Positions 32,956 through 41,251 of a stretch of DNA of 64,000 nucleotides are shown here, piece by piece (position 1 is the first letter of the stretch; the number at the start of each line of letters is the position of its first letter). Position numbers and translations under genes: made by a program. The notes under the pieces are model-generated. The model searched no databases, was not told the origin of the DNA, and saw only the letters and a program-made list of their open reading frames with translations. Origin of the DNA: Marinobacter panjinensis (GTDB taxonomy: Bacteria > Pseudomonadota > Gammaproteobacteria > Pseudomonadales > Oleiphilaceae); contig NZ_SZYH01000003.1 of the NCBI RefSeq assembly GCF_005298175.1, positions 124,001 to 188,000 of the forward strand. Direction: 5' to 3'.

Positions 32956-34466
32956 TTCGCGGCCTCCCCATCGGCATCGGTCGCCACGCGGAACTCAATC
33001 CAGCGCCCGTCTTCCTCCCGGTCCAGCCGGAAGCTGCCGAAGGTCTTGCCAGCAAAGGCGGACTCATCACCCAGTTTTTCAAGGTACACCGGCACAAGCC
33101 GGCCTGACTGCGCCTTGCCAGCCAGACCAACGGCACCATTGCTGGCGTCAAGCCGGATATTCGTCAGCCACAGCCCCTGCGGCACCTGACGTGCGAGAGC
33201 AGAAAGAGGCGACGAAAAGCCCGTCGTCTCGGCAGCAATCAGGTTTTCCACCCGGTCCAGCAATCGCTGTCGGCGTGCCAGGGTTGCCGTCACACGCTCC
33301 AGAGCAGCCTCTACGTCGGGGTCTGGCTGTCTGGCTTCCACCTCTTTCGTCAGTTGCTCCACGGAGCGCTGGAGCCGCTCATTCTGATACTGCAGGCCCC
33401 TGGTCTCCGCCTGCAGCCGGGACTCCTGATAACGAGCGACACCGGCAGCCACAACAATCACAGCCAGCGCGAGCACGAGTAGGGACGCTGCCATCCCGGC
33501 CTGCAACTTTTCCCTATGGGGCCGCAATTCATCGGTATAAAGATTAACCTGCTGGACCAGCCCATCGCTTCCCCCGGCCAATGCCAGGCTGGCGCTCCAG
33601 GCAACCAGACAGCGGCTATCAAGGGGCTCATCAAGACCAAAAGGCGCCCAGTCCAGGGTTTCAACACTGGCAGCCACGTAGGAGGCCAGCATGGATGACA
33701 ATGGCAGGACGTTGTCGCGGGCTACCAATCTGATAACACCGGGGGGCACCTGCCCTAACTGGCTTTCGTAGTAATCCAGGGAGCGCTGCATCTCCAGCGC
33801 CAGCGACTGCACCGCATTCTCCTGGCTTGCTGCATCCCGCAGGTCATCAGAGGTGACATCCAGCCGACGGGACAGGTAAAGCGTTTCCCCCTTGCAGACA
33901 ATCATCTGTCCAAAGCGCTCGCGCATGTGGACCAGGGCCGCACCGCGCCGCTCAGGATCAATGCGGGGAACCAGATTACGCAGGGCCAACTCGGCAATAT
34001 CAATGGACACCAGTGCCAGGCCGCACCTCTCTACCAGAGCCACCAATTCGCTGACCAGGGACTTTCGTGCGGCAACCACGTTAACCAGGCTGCCTCGCCC
34101 ACGGGAGGCGTCCTCCGGGAAATGAAACACGTCGGAGACGGCATTTGAGGGGTTAAAATCGAGAAAATCCTTGAGCTTCCACTTCAGGGCATCGCCAAGC
34201 TCGGACTCATCAATACCTTCCGGGCGCTCCAGCTGGAATACCTGATACTGATCAAGCGGCAGAATGAGTGTGGTGTCTGCGCCAGCCCAATTGCGCTCAC
34301 CCGATAGGGCGCCGAGAACATCCTCCCGCTTTGCCGGGGAGCAATCCGAAAAACCGGCCGAACCTTCAGACTCCGCCCAGGCAATGCCGTCAGGGCGAAC
34401 TTCCAGGTAGACGCGTTGCCGCTTACCAGAACGTCGCAGAACTCTTGTTATAAAACGTCGGGCCAC
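32952..34466 (-). CDS. mshI: MSHA biogenesis protein MshI (PilM/PilN-like)
   Basis: A 504-residue inner-membrane protein, first gene of the operon. Residues ~1-300 have a PilM-like actin-fold arrangement in the cytoplasm; a membrane segment near 325-350 (S-L-L-V-L-A-L-A-V-I-V-V-A-A-G-V) is followed by a coiled coil (~350-400) and a PilN/GspL-like periplasmic domain. It therefore joins in one chain what PilM and PilN do separately. The start codon is GTG at 34466 with GAGG eight bases before it; no better ATG is nearby. It lies behind ssb on the same strand, separated by a hairpin (34591-34613). I see no clear promoter in the 34467-34590 gap, though one must exist or ssb reads through. Confidence 0.88.
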   Translation of the reverse strand: MARRFITRVLRRSGKRQRVYLEVRPDGIAWAESEGSAGFSDCSPAKREDVLGALSGERNWAGADTTLILPLDQYQVFQLERPEGIDESELGDALKWKLKDFLDFNPSNAVSDVFHFPEDASRGRGSLVNVVAARKSLVSELVALVERCGLALVSIDIAELALRNLVPRIDPERRGAALVHMRERFGQMIVCKGETLYLSRRLDVTSDDLRDAASQENAVQSLALEMQRSLDYYESQLGQVPPGVIRLVARDNVLPLSSMLASYVAASVETLDWAPFGLDEPLDSRCLVAWSASLALAGGSDGLVQQVNLYTDELRPHREKLQAGMAASLLVLALAVIVVAAGVARYQESRLQAETRGLQYQNERLQRSVEQLTKEVEARQPDPDVEAALERVTATLARRQRLLDRVENLIAAETTGFSSPLSALARQVPQGLWLTNIRLDASNGAVGLAGKAQSGRLVPVYLEKLGDESAFAGKTFGSFRLDREEDGRWIEFRVATDADGEAAK

Positions 34467-34590
34467 TCGCCAGCCTCAGTGCTTAAAAAGTGCACGGATT
34501 CTACATTGGCCTGCATGATAGTTGAGAAAGTGAACGTAATTCCATGTTTTCTTGTTAAATTTGACCTCTTTTTGCAACTCTTTAACACGA

Positions 34591-34613
34591 AAGCCCCCGC
34601 TCGGCGGGGGCTT
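34591..34613 (-). terminator. GC-rich hairpin after ssb, probable terminator
   Basis: AAGCCCCCGC pairs perfectly with GCGGGGGCTT across a 3-nt loop, 47 bp beyond the ssb stop. On the minus strand only TTTCGTGTT follows, so the U-tract is short; termination may be partial and some ssb transcripts may run into mshI. Confidence 0.65.
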
Positions 34614-34659
34614 GGAATCAGATATCTACTAAAACGTTACAAACCGGCTCGAATGTAAG

Positions 34660-35187
34660 CTAGAAGGGTATATCGTCATCAAAATCATCGACCGGCTCAG
34701 GCATGCTGCCCTGGGAAGGCTGGCTGTATCCACCGCCACCAGACTGCTGTCCCGACTGACTTGCGGCAGCAGGCGCAGCATTGCCCGCCTGTTGTGGGCG
34801 GCCTGCAGGCGCACCCTGGCTTGCGCCACCGCCTTCACCACCGCGGCTGTCCAGCATCTGCATCTGGCCGTTGATATCCACCACCACCTCGGTGGTGTAA
34901 ACGTCCTGGCCTTCCTTGTTCTGCCATTTGCGGGTCTGCAGCTTGCCCTCAATGTAGACCTTTGAGCCCTTGCGCAGGTACTGACCCGCAACCTCGGCAA
35001 TCTTGCCGAACATCACGATCCGGTGCCATTCGGTTTTCGGCACCAGCTGGCCTGTCTGCCTGTCCTTGTAGCTTTCGTCTGTTGCAAGGTTCAAGTTCAC
35101 CACCGCGTTGCCGTTCGGTGTATAGCGGGTGTCCGGATCCTGCCCCAGGTTCCCGATCAGAATAACCTTGTTTACGCCTCGTGCCAT
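34660..35187 (-). CDS. ssb: Single-stranded DNA-binding protein
   Basis: A 175-residue tetrameric SSB essential in replication, repair and recombination. The OB fold covers about residues 1-110 (M-A-R-G-V-N-K-V-I-L-I-G-N-L-G, W-H-R-I-V-M-F-G, S-K-V-Y-I-E-G). A Gly/Gln/Ser-rich flexible linker follows, and the acidic tip D-F-D-D-D-I-P-F at the C terminus recruits partner proteins. Length and both ends are fully normal. It lies 59 bp after a YajR-type exporter gene and not directly opposite uvrA as in E. coli; no LexA box could be found upstream. Confidence 0.98.
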   Translation of the reverse strand: MARGVNKVILIGNLGQDPDTRYTPNGNAVVNLNLATDESYKDRQTGQLVPKTEWHRIVMFGKIAEVAGQYLRKGSKVYIEGKLQTRKWQNKEGQDVYTTEVVVDINGQMQMLDSRGGEGGGASQGAPAGRPQQAGNAAPAAASQSGQQSGGGGYSQPSQGSMPEPVDDFDDDIPF

Positions 35188-35246
35188 GATCTGCTCCTGA
35201 CTCTGTTTTCAGGGATAGCCTGCTTTCCCTGCAGGCCTCCGGTTTT

Positions 35247-36617
35247 TCAAGAACTGCTACCCTGCCGGACAAATGTAAAGTCCGCAAGCGAGAGTTCATC
35301 AAATTGCCGACGATCCACCTTCAGGTAAGCCGTTTCCGCCTCTTCCAGGATGACCACGTCCTGCACCCCCGGAAGCCCTCTCAATGCATCGTCAATATCA
35401 TCAAACTGGCTGTGCGCCACGTGTTGTAACTGTACCACGAAACTGGCGGTGTAACCCGGGCTCGGCATCGTCAATGCCACTACCAGCCAGAGCAGCAACA
35501 CGACCACCATGAGCCACAGAACCCCCTGCAGCCCCAGCTGTTCAAGAAGCACTCCACCCAGGGCGCCACCCAAAAACGCACCGAAGAACTGGGATGTGGA
35601 ATAAACACCCATGGCCGTGCCTTTCGCCGCTGCCGGTGACTCTTTGCTCACCAGTGATGGCAGACTGGCTTCCAGCAGGTTAAACGCCATAAAGAAAAAG
35701 AACAGCACCGCCCAGGCAGTCGTCAGACTGCCTGAAATTCCGCCGATGGACGCCGTTGCAATCGCCAGCAATGCAATTGCACCACACAAAACCGGTTTCA
35801 TGCTGCGTTTTTTCTCACCAATGATGATAAACGGAACCATGGCAAAGAAAGACGTCACCATGACGGTCAGATAGAACCACCAGTGGGAGGACGACGGCAG
35901 GCCCAGTTCATCCTGAAGCAAGGTCGGGAATACCAGGAAGATAGCGGTCAGCACCAGATGCAGGGCAAAAATTCCGAAATCGAGCCGCACCAGCCGGCCA
36001 TCCGCAAGCACCTTGCCCAGCATCGCCCGGGCCGGATGGGTATCGGCACTGGACTTGTGCTCATGGGGTGTCGGCACCAGGCGACTGACAATCACCATTG
36101 CCACCACCGCCAGAGCAGCCGTGGTGTAAAAGATACCGGACAAGCCAAAGGCCGAGCCCAGCAATGGCCCCAGCACCAGGGATACGGAAAAAGACAGCCC
36201 AATGGAGATACCCACGGTGGCCATGGCCTTGGTTCGCTCTTCCTCGCGGGTCAGGTCACTGAGCAACGCCATCAGGACACTGGCAATGGCGCCCGCGCCC
36301 TGAAGAATCCGCCCTGCAATCACAACGTATATGGAGTCTGTGGAAGCCGCAAGCAAACTTCCGGCGGCAAACAGAACCAGGCCAATATAGATCATCCGCT
36401 TGCGGCCAACACGGTCCGACAACATGCCGAACGGAATCTGCAGCAGCGCCTGGCTCAGGCCATAGGCGCCGATTGCCAGGCCTATCAGGGCGGGGGTTGC
36501 CCCCTTTAAATCACTACCGAGAAGAACAAACACCGGCATAACCATGAAGAGCCCGAGCATCCTCATGGCATACACGGATGCCAGTGCTGCGACGGAGCGT
36601 CTTTCCAGTAAATTCAT
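35247..36617 (-). CDS. yajR: MFS transporter, YajR type with C-terminal YAM-like domain
   Basis: A 456-residue inner-membrane protein with 12 predicted membrane helices. The MFS motif A appears as F-G-M-L-S-D-R-V-G-R-K-R-M-I (about 60-73). After helix 12 (near residue 390) a soluble domain of about 60 residues follows (H-S-Q-F-D-D-I-D-D-A-L-R...Y-L-K-V-D-R-R), a ferredoxin-like fold in the place of the YAM domain of E. coli YajR, and total length is nearly the same. The substrate is unknown. The frame is open to 36722, but M-N-L-L-E-R-R-S at 36617 is the family start. It lies upstream of ssb and divergent from uvrA. Confidence 0.85.
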   Translation of the reverse strand: MNLLERRSVAALASVYAMRMLGLFMVMPVFVLLGSDLKGATPALIGLAIGAYGLSQALLQIPFGMLSDRVGRKRMIYIGLVLFAAGSLLAASTDSIYVVIAGRILQGAGAIASVLMALLSDLTREEERTKAMATVGISIGLSFSVSLVLGPLLGSAFGLSGIFYTTAALAVVAMVIVSRLVPTPHEHKSSADTHPARAMLGKVLADGRLVRLDFGIFALHLVLTAIFLVFPTLLQDELGLPSSSHWWFYLTVMVTSFFAMVPFIIIGEKKRSMKPVLCGAIALLAIATASIGGISGSLTTAWAVLFFFFMAFNLLEASLPSLVSKESPAAAKGTAMGVYSTSQFFGAFLGGALGGVLLEQLGLQGVLWLMVVVLLLWLVVALTMPSPGYTASFVVQLQHVAHSQFDDIDDALRGLPGVQDVVILEEAETAYLKVDRRQFDELSLADFTFVRQGSSS

Positions 36618-36779
36618 GCGGTGCCTGACCTGATAAGGGTTCCGGAAAATTGGGTTCAGAAGGGGAGCCTGCCCTTCGCAAAATCGCTGCGCATTGTAAC
36701 AGAAGGCACACAGGCAAGGCATATTGGATTTATAGGCTTAAAAGCACTGCGGCCTTGGCCGGCCGGGGGCCAAACGCGG

Positions 36780-36785
36780 TATAAT
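36780..36785 (+). promoter_or_regulatory. -10 box of the uvrA promoter
   Basis: A consensus TATAAT stands 28 bp before the uvrA ATG. The best -35 candidate, TTGGCC at 36755-36760, gives a 19-bp spacer, longer than ideal, so only the -10 element is claimed. Transcription would start near 36792. There is no LexA-type CTGT-N8-ACAG box close by. Confidence 0.5.
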
Positions 36786-36812
36786 TTTCGTTTTTTCCGA
36801 CAGCGAGGTGTT

Positions 36813-39644
36813 ATGGACCATATCCAGATCAAAGGGGCGCGTACCCACAATCTGAAGAACATTGACCTGGATATGCCGAGGGACAAGCTGATCGTAATCA
36901 CTGGCCTGTCTGGCTCCGGTAAGTCGTCCCTTGCGTTCGACACACTCTACGCGGAAGGACAGCGGCGCTACGTGGAATCCCTGTCCACCTATGCGCGCCA
37001 GTTCCTGTCGATGATGGAAAAGCCGGACGTGGACCACATTGAGGGTCTGTCACCGGCTATTTCCATAGAACAGAAAAGCACCTCCCACAACCCTCGCTCT
37101 ACCGTCGGCACTATTACCGAAATCTACGATTACCTGCGCCTGCTGTTTGCCCGCGCTGGTGAGCCGCGCTGCCCGGATCACGACCTGCCACTGGAAGCCC
37201 AGACCGTCAGCCAGATGGTAGACCAGGTGCTGGCCATGCCAGAGGACAGCAAGCTGATGATCCTTGCCCCGGTGATCCGGGACCGAAAGGGTGAGCACCT
37301 GAATGTCTTCGATACCATGCGCAGCCAGGGCTTCATCCGCTTGCGTGTGGATGGCCGGGTTTACGATATCGACGACCTGCCATCGCTGGACAAGAAACGC
37401 AAACACCAGATTGACGTGGTCGTGGACCGCTTCAAGGTCAAGCCGGGCCTGGAACAGCGGCTTGCGGAAAGTTTTGAAACCGCACTGGGGCTGGCCGATG
37501 GCATCGCATTGGTCGCTCCGATGGATAATGAGGGAGAGGAACACACCTTTTCCGCCCGTTATGCGTGTAACCAGTGCGGCTACGCCATCAGCGAACTGGA
37601 ACCGCGGCTGTTCTCCTTCAACAATCCCGCCGGCGCCTGCCCCACCTGTGATGGCCTGGGCGTAAAGCAGTTCTTTGATGCCGAGAAAATCGTTCAGCAT
37701 CCCGAAGCCACCCTCGCCGAGGGCGCGATCAAGGGCTGGGACCGTCGGGCGGTGTACTATTTCCAGATGCTGACCAGCGTGGCCGAGCACTACGATGTCG
37801 ATATGGACACTCCATGGGAAGACCTTCCGGACGACTTCCGTCAGGCATTACTCTACGGTTCCGGTTCCGAGGACATTCCGTTCCGCTACGTGAATTCCCG
37901 CGGCCACATCATGGAAAAGGCCCACCCGTTCGAAGGCATTCTGCCCAACCTGGAGCGCCGCTACCGGGAAACAGAATCACAGAGCATGCGAGAAGAACTG
38001 GCTCGCAACCTCAGCACCCAATCCTGCAAAGAATGTGGCGGATCTCGGCTGAGACGCAGTGCACGGCATGTATTCATCGAGAAGAACAACATCTCTGATG
38101 TCACTCATATGCCGGTCGGTGACGCCCATGACTATTTCGGCAAGCTTGCCCTACCCGGACGCAAAGGCGAGATTGCCGAGAAAATCCTCAAGGAGGTTCG
38201 CCAGCGGCTGCAGTTTCTGGTCAATGTGGGACTGGAATACCTGACTCTTGAGCGTAGCGCCGACACCCTCTCCGGCGGCGAAGCCCAGCGTATCCGGCTC
38301 GCCAGCCAGATTGGCGCCGGCCTTGTGGGGGTCATGTATATTCTCGACGAGCCTTCCATTGGCCTGCACCAGCGGGACAATGATCGCCTCCTGGCCACCC
38401 TGTTCCACCTCCGGGACCTGGGCAATACCGTGATCGTTGTGGAGCACGACGAGGACGCCATCCGTGCGGCCGATCACGTCATCGATATCGGGCCGGGTGC
38501 CGGCGTTCATGGCGGCCATATCATTGCCCAGGGCACCCCGGCCGACATTATCGCCGCCGAGGATTCGCTGACCGGGCAATACCTGTGCGGCAAGAAAGAA
38601 ATTGCCATCCCGGAGAAACGCCACACCAATAACGGCAAAAGCCTGGTGCTCAAAGGTGCCACCGGGAATAACCTCCGTGACGTAACGCTCACACTGCCCC
38701 TGGGTGTAATGACCTGCGTCACCGGCGTATCCGGCTCAGGCAAGTCCACACTGATCAACAGCACCCTGTATCCCGTTTGCGCAGCAAAGCTCAATAAGGC
38801 CACCAGCCTGACCCACGCGCCCTATGATTCCCTGAAAGGCCTGGACCAGCTCGACAAGGTTATCGACATTGACCAGAGCCCCATTGGCCGCACACCGCGC
38901 TCGAACCCCGCCACCTACACCGGCCTGTTCACGCCGATCCGCGAGCTCTTCGCCGGCACCCAGGAAGCCCGGTCCCGCGGCTACAAACCTGGCCGTTTCA
39001 GCTTTAACGTCAAGGGTGGCCGTTGCGAGGCGTGCCAGGGCGACGGGGTCATCAAAGTTGAGATGCACTTCCTGCCGGACGTCTATGTGCCTTGTGATGT
39101 CTGCAAAGGCAAGCGCTACAACCGGGAAACCCTGGAAGTCCGCTACAAGGGCAAAAGTATCCATGAGGTGCTCGCGATGACGGTCGAGGAAGCGCGGGAG
39201 TTTTTTGACCCGGTCCCCTTCCTTGCCCGCAAGCTACAGACCCTGATCGATGTCGGGCTGTCTTATATTCGTCTGGGCCAGAGTGCCGTTACCCTTTCCG
39301 GCGGCGAGGCCCAGCGTGTGAAGCTGGCCAAGGAATTGTCCAAGCGGGACACCGGCAAAACCCTTTATATTCTTGATGAGCCGACAACGGGCCTGCATTT
39401 CTACGATATCCAGCAACTACTGACGGTTTTGCAGAGGTTACGGGACCATGGCAACACCATCGTGGTGATCGAACACAACCTGGACGTCATCAAGACCGCG
39501 GACTGGATTATTGATCTTGGGCCGGAAGGTGGGTCTGGTGGTGGCCAGATTGTGGCGGAGGGCACGCCTGAAACAGTGGCCGAGGTTGCCGGGTCGCATA
39601 CCGGGCGGTATTTGAAGGGGGTGTTGGATCGCAATGTGAAGTAG
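36813..39644 (+). CDS. uvrA: Excinuclease ABC subunit A
   Basis: A 943-residue ABC-type ATPase that scans DNA for bulky lesions and loads UvrB in nucleotide excision repair. It begins M-D-H-I-Q-I-K-G-A-R-T-H-N-L-K-N. Two ATP sites are present: Walker A G-L-S-G-S-G-K-S-S and G-V-S-G-S-G-K-S-T, with signatures L-S-G-G-E-A-Q-R-I and L-S-G-G-E-A-Q-R-V. Two zinc modules are intact (C-N-Q-C...C-P-T-C and C-E-A-C...C-D-V-C). The frame is open from 36621, but the ATG at 36813 has GAGGTG before it and equals the family length. It is the only plus-strand gene in the right half of the window, divergent from yajR. Confidence 0.98.
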   Translation: MDHIQIKGARTHNLKNIDLDMPRDKLIVITGLSGSGKSSLAFDTLYAEGQRRYVESLSTYARQFLSMMEKPDVDHIEGLSPAISIEQKSTSHNPRSTVGTITEIYDYLRLLFARAGEPRCPDHDLPLEAQTVSQMVDQVLAMPEDSKLMILAPVIRDRKGEHLNVFDTMRSQGFIRLRVDGRVYDIDDLPSLDKKRKHQIDVVVDRFKVKPGLEQRLAESFETALGLADGIALVAPMDNEGEEHTFSARYACNQCGYAISELEPRLFSFNNPAGACPTCDGLGVKQFFDAEKIVQHPEATLAEGAIKGWDRRAVYYFQMLTSVAEHYDVDMDTPWEDLPDDFRQALLYGSGSEDIPFRYVNSRGHIMEKAHPFEGILPNLERRYRETESQSMREELARNLSTQSCKECGGSRLRRSARHVFIEKNNISDVTHMPVGDAHDYFGKLALPGRKGEIAEKILKEVRQRLQFLVNVGLEYLTLERSADTLSGGEAQRIRLASQIGAGLVGVMYILDEPSIGLHQRDNDRLLATLFHLRDLGNTVIVVEHDEDAIRAADHVIDIGPGAGVHGGHIIAQGTPADIIAAEDSLTGQYLCGKKEIAIPEKRHTNNGKSLVLKGATGNNLRDVTLTLPLGVMTCVTGVSGSGKSTLINSTLYPVCAAKLNKATSLTHAPYDSLKGLDQLDKVIDIDQSPIGRTPRSNPATYTGLFTPIRELFAGTQEARSRGYKPGRFSFNVKGGRCEACQGDGVIKVEMHFLPDVYVPCDVCKGKRYNRETLEVRYKGKSIHEVLAMTVEEAREFFDPVPFLARKLQTLIDVGLSYIRLGQSAVTLSGGEAQRVKLAKELSKRDTGKTLYILDEPTTGLHFYDIQQLLTVLQRLRDHGNTIVVIEHNLDVIKTADWIIDLGPEGGSGGGQIVAEGTPETVAEVAGSHTGRYLKGVLDRNVK

Positions 39645-39658
39645 TGGGTAGCCTGGGT

Positions 39659-39690
39659 GTCGGTTTACGGCCCGTTGGGCCTAAACCGAC
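39659..39690. repeat. REP-like palindrome variant after uvrA
   Basis: GTCGGTTTA (39659-39667) pairs with TAAACCGAC (39682-39690) around an inner stem GGCCC-N3-GGGCC, and CTACATAG follows. The GTCGG..CCGACCTAC frame is like that of the repeats at 572 and 23559, but with GGTTTA for GGATTA. It may add a 3' hairpin to uvrA mRNA. Confidence 0.65.
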
Positions 39691-39730
39691 CTACATAGTG
39701 CACATGCGTAGCGTGCAAGGGCGAGGCATA

Positions 39731-39762
39731 AAAAAACCGGAGGGATTAGCCTCCGGTTTTTT
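39731..39762. terminator. Bidirectional intrinsic terminator between uvrA and rplQ
   Basis: A perfect 13-bp stem, AAAAAACCGGAGG (39731-39743) with CCTCCGGTTTTTT (39750-39762), and a 6-nt loop. A and T runs at the ends let it stop both uvrA (plus) and the alpha-operon transcript (minus), whose last gene ends 18 bp away. Confidence 0.95.
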
Positions 39763-39779
39763 TGGACCTGGCGAAAAGC

Positions 39780-40178
39780 TTACTCTTCGCTTTCGTCCAC
39801 TTCTTCTGCTTCGATGTCCAACGGACGGCCGACCAGCTCTACGAATGCCATCGGGGCATTGTCGCCAGCACGGAAGCCACACTTCAGGATACGAAGGTAA
39901 CCACCCGGACGCTCGTTGTAACGGGGGCCAAGCTCATTGAACAGCTTGGCAACCGCTGCGTCGTCCCGCAGGCGTGAGAACGCCAGGCGACGATTCGCAA
40001 CCGAATCATTTTTTGCGAGCGTGATCAAAGGCTCAGCTACCCGGCGAAGCTCTTTCGCCTTGGGGAGCGTAGTTTTGATCAGCTCGTGATCAACCAGTGA
40101 CGCAGTCATGTTACGAAACATGGCCTTGCGATGCGCACTGGTCCTGCTGAACTTACGACCACTCTTACGATGACGCAT
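39780..40178 (-). CDS. rplQ: 50S ribosomal protein L17
   Basis: A 132-residue ribosomal protein lying near the exit tunnel of the large subunit. It begins M-R-H-R-K-S-G-R-K-F-S-R-T-S-A-H-R, the unmistakable L17 start, and has the family core R-L-A-F-S-R-L-R-D-D. The acidic C-terminal tail (D-I-E-A-E-E-V-D-E-S-E-E) is longer than in E. coli core L17 but common in Pseudomonas-like bacteria. Last gene of the alpha operon, 33 bp after rpoA and directly before a bidirectional terminator. Confidence 0.98.
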   Translation of the reverse strand: MRHRKSGRKFSRTSAHRKAMFRNMTASLVDHELIKTTLPKAKELRRVAEPLITLAKNDSVANRRLAFSRLRDDAAVAKLFNELGPRYNERPGGYLRILKCGFRAGDNAPMAFVELVGRPLDIEAEEVDESEE

Positions 40179-40211
40179 TGCTCTGATTCCTTACCTTAAA
40201 CTAATCGGCGA

Positions 40212-41216
40212 TTAACCGCCCAGTACCCGGTCGTCGCCACGAAGGCTAGCCGGCGGCCAGTTATCAAGACGCATACCCAGTGACAGACCGCGGGACGCGA
40301 GCACGTCCTTGATCTCAGTAAGCGACTTTTTACCAAGGTTAGGCGTCTTCAGCAGCTCAACTTCTGTGCGCTGAATCAGATCGCCGATGTAGTAAATATT
40401 CTCAGCCTTCAAGCAGTTAGCTGAACGCACTGTCAATTCCAGATCATCTACCGGACGCAGCAGGATCGGATCGATTTCTTCCTCTTCCTCAACACGCTCG
40501 GGCTCTTTCTCGTGATCGAAATCAACAAACACAGCCAGTTGCTGCTGGAGAATGGTTGCCGCCCGGCGAATCGCTTCTTCCGGGTCGATGGTACCATTGG
40601 TTTCCAGATCAATAACCAGCTTGTCCAGGTCAGTGCGCTGCTCTACCCGTGCACTTTCCACGGCATAGGCAACACGACGAACCGGGCTGAAGGTTGCGTC
40701 CAGTTGCAGACGTCCAATGGCGCGAGTCTCGTCCTCGTCCAGACCCCGCTGATCAGCCGGCTCATAGCCGCGACCACGGGCAACCTTCAGGCGCATGTTG
40801 ACTTCACCTTTATCACTCAGGTGACAGATCACATGATCCGGGTTGGTGATCTCGACATCGTGATCCAGCTTGATATCACCGGCAGTGACAACACCCGGGC
40901 CTTTCTTGCTGAGTGTTACCTCAACCTCGTCCCGGGTGCCCATTTTCACGGCGACACCCTTGAGATTCAGCAGAATCTCAATGACGTCTTCCTGAACACC
41001 TTCGATCGCGCTGTACTCATGCAGAACGCCGTCGATCTGTGCCTCGGTAATGGCACAGCCCGGCATTGAGGACAAGAGTATACGACGCAGTGCACTGCCC
41101 AGGGTGTGGCCGAAACCTCTTTCCAGAGGCTCCAGTGTCACCTTGGCGCGCATGGCGCTTGATTCTTTCACGTCAATGGTACGAGGTGTCAATAACTCAT
41201 GTACTGAACGCTGCAT
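40212..41216 (-). CDS. rpoA: DNA-directed RNA polymerase subunit alpha
   Basis: A 334-residue subunit that dimerises to scaffold RNA polymerase assembly. The N-terminal domain (about 1-235) has the dimer interface E-R-G-F-G-H-T-L-G-S-A-L-R-R-I-L-L-S-S; a flexible acidic linker follows (~236-250). The C-terminal domain (~251-325, R-P-V-D-D-L-E-L-T-V-R-S-A-N-C-L-K) binds UP elements and activators, with the 265-determinant Arg retained. The first Met (M-Q-R-S-V-H-E-L-L-T-P) matches other gammaproteobacterial RpoA proteins. It sits between rpsD and rplQ in the usual alpha-operon order. Confidence 0.98.
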   Translation of the reverse strand: MQRSVHELLTPRTIDVKESSAMRAKVTLEPLERGFGHTLGSALRRILLSSMPGCAITEAQIDGVLHEYSAIEGVQEDVIEILLNLKGVAVKMGTRDEVEVTLSKKGPGVVTAGDIKLDHDVEITNPDHVICHLSDKGEVNMRLKVARGRGYEPADQRGLDEDETRAIGRLQLDATFSPVRRVAYAVESARVEQRTDLDKLVIDLETNGTIDPEEAIRRAATILQQQLAVFVDFDHEKEPERVEEEEEIDPILLRPVDDLELTVRSANCLKAENIYYIGDLIQRTEVELLKTPNLGKKSLTEIKDVLASRGLSLGMRLDNWPPASLRGDDRVLGG

Positions 41217-41251
41217 AGACGCCCCTAATTGCTCTCGTTGCTAACTGGGCT

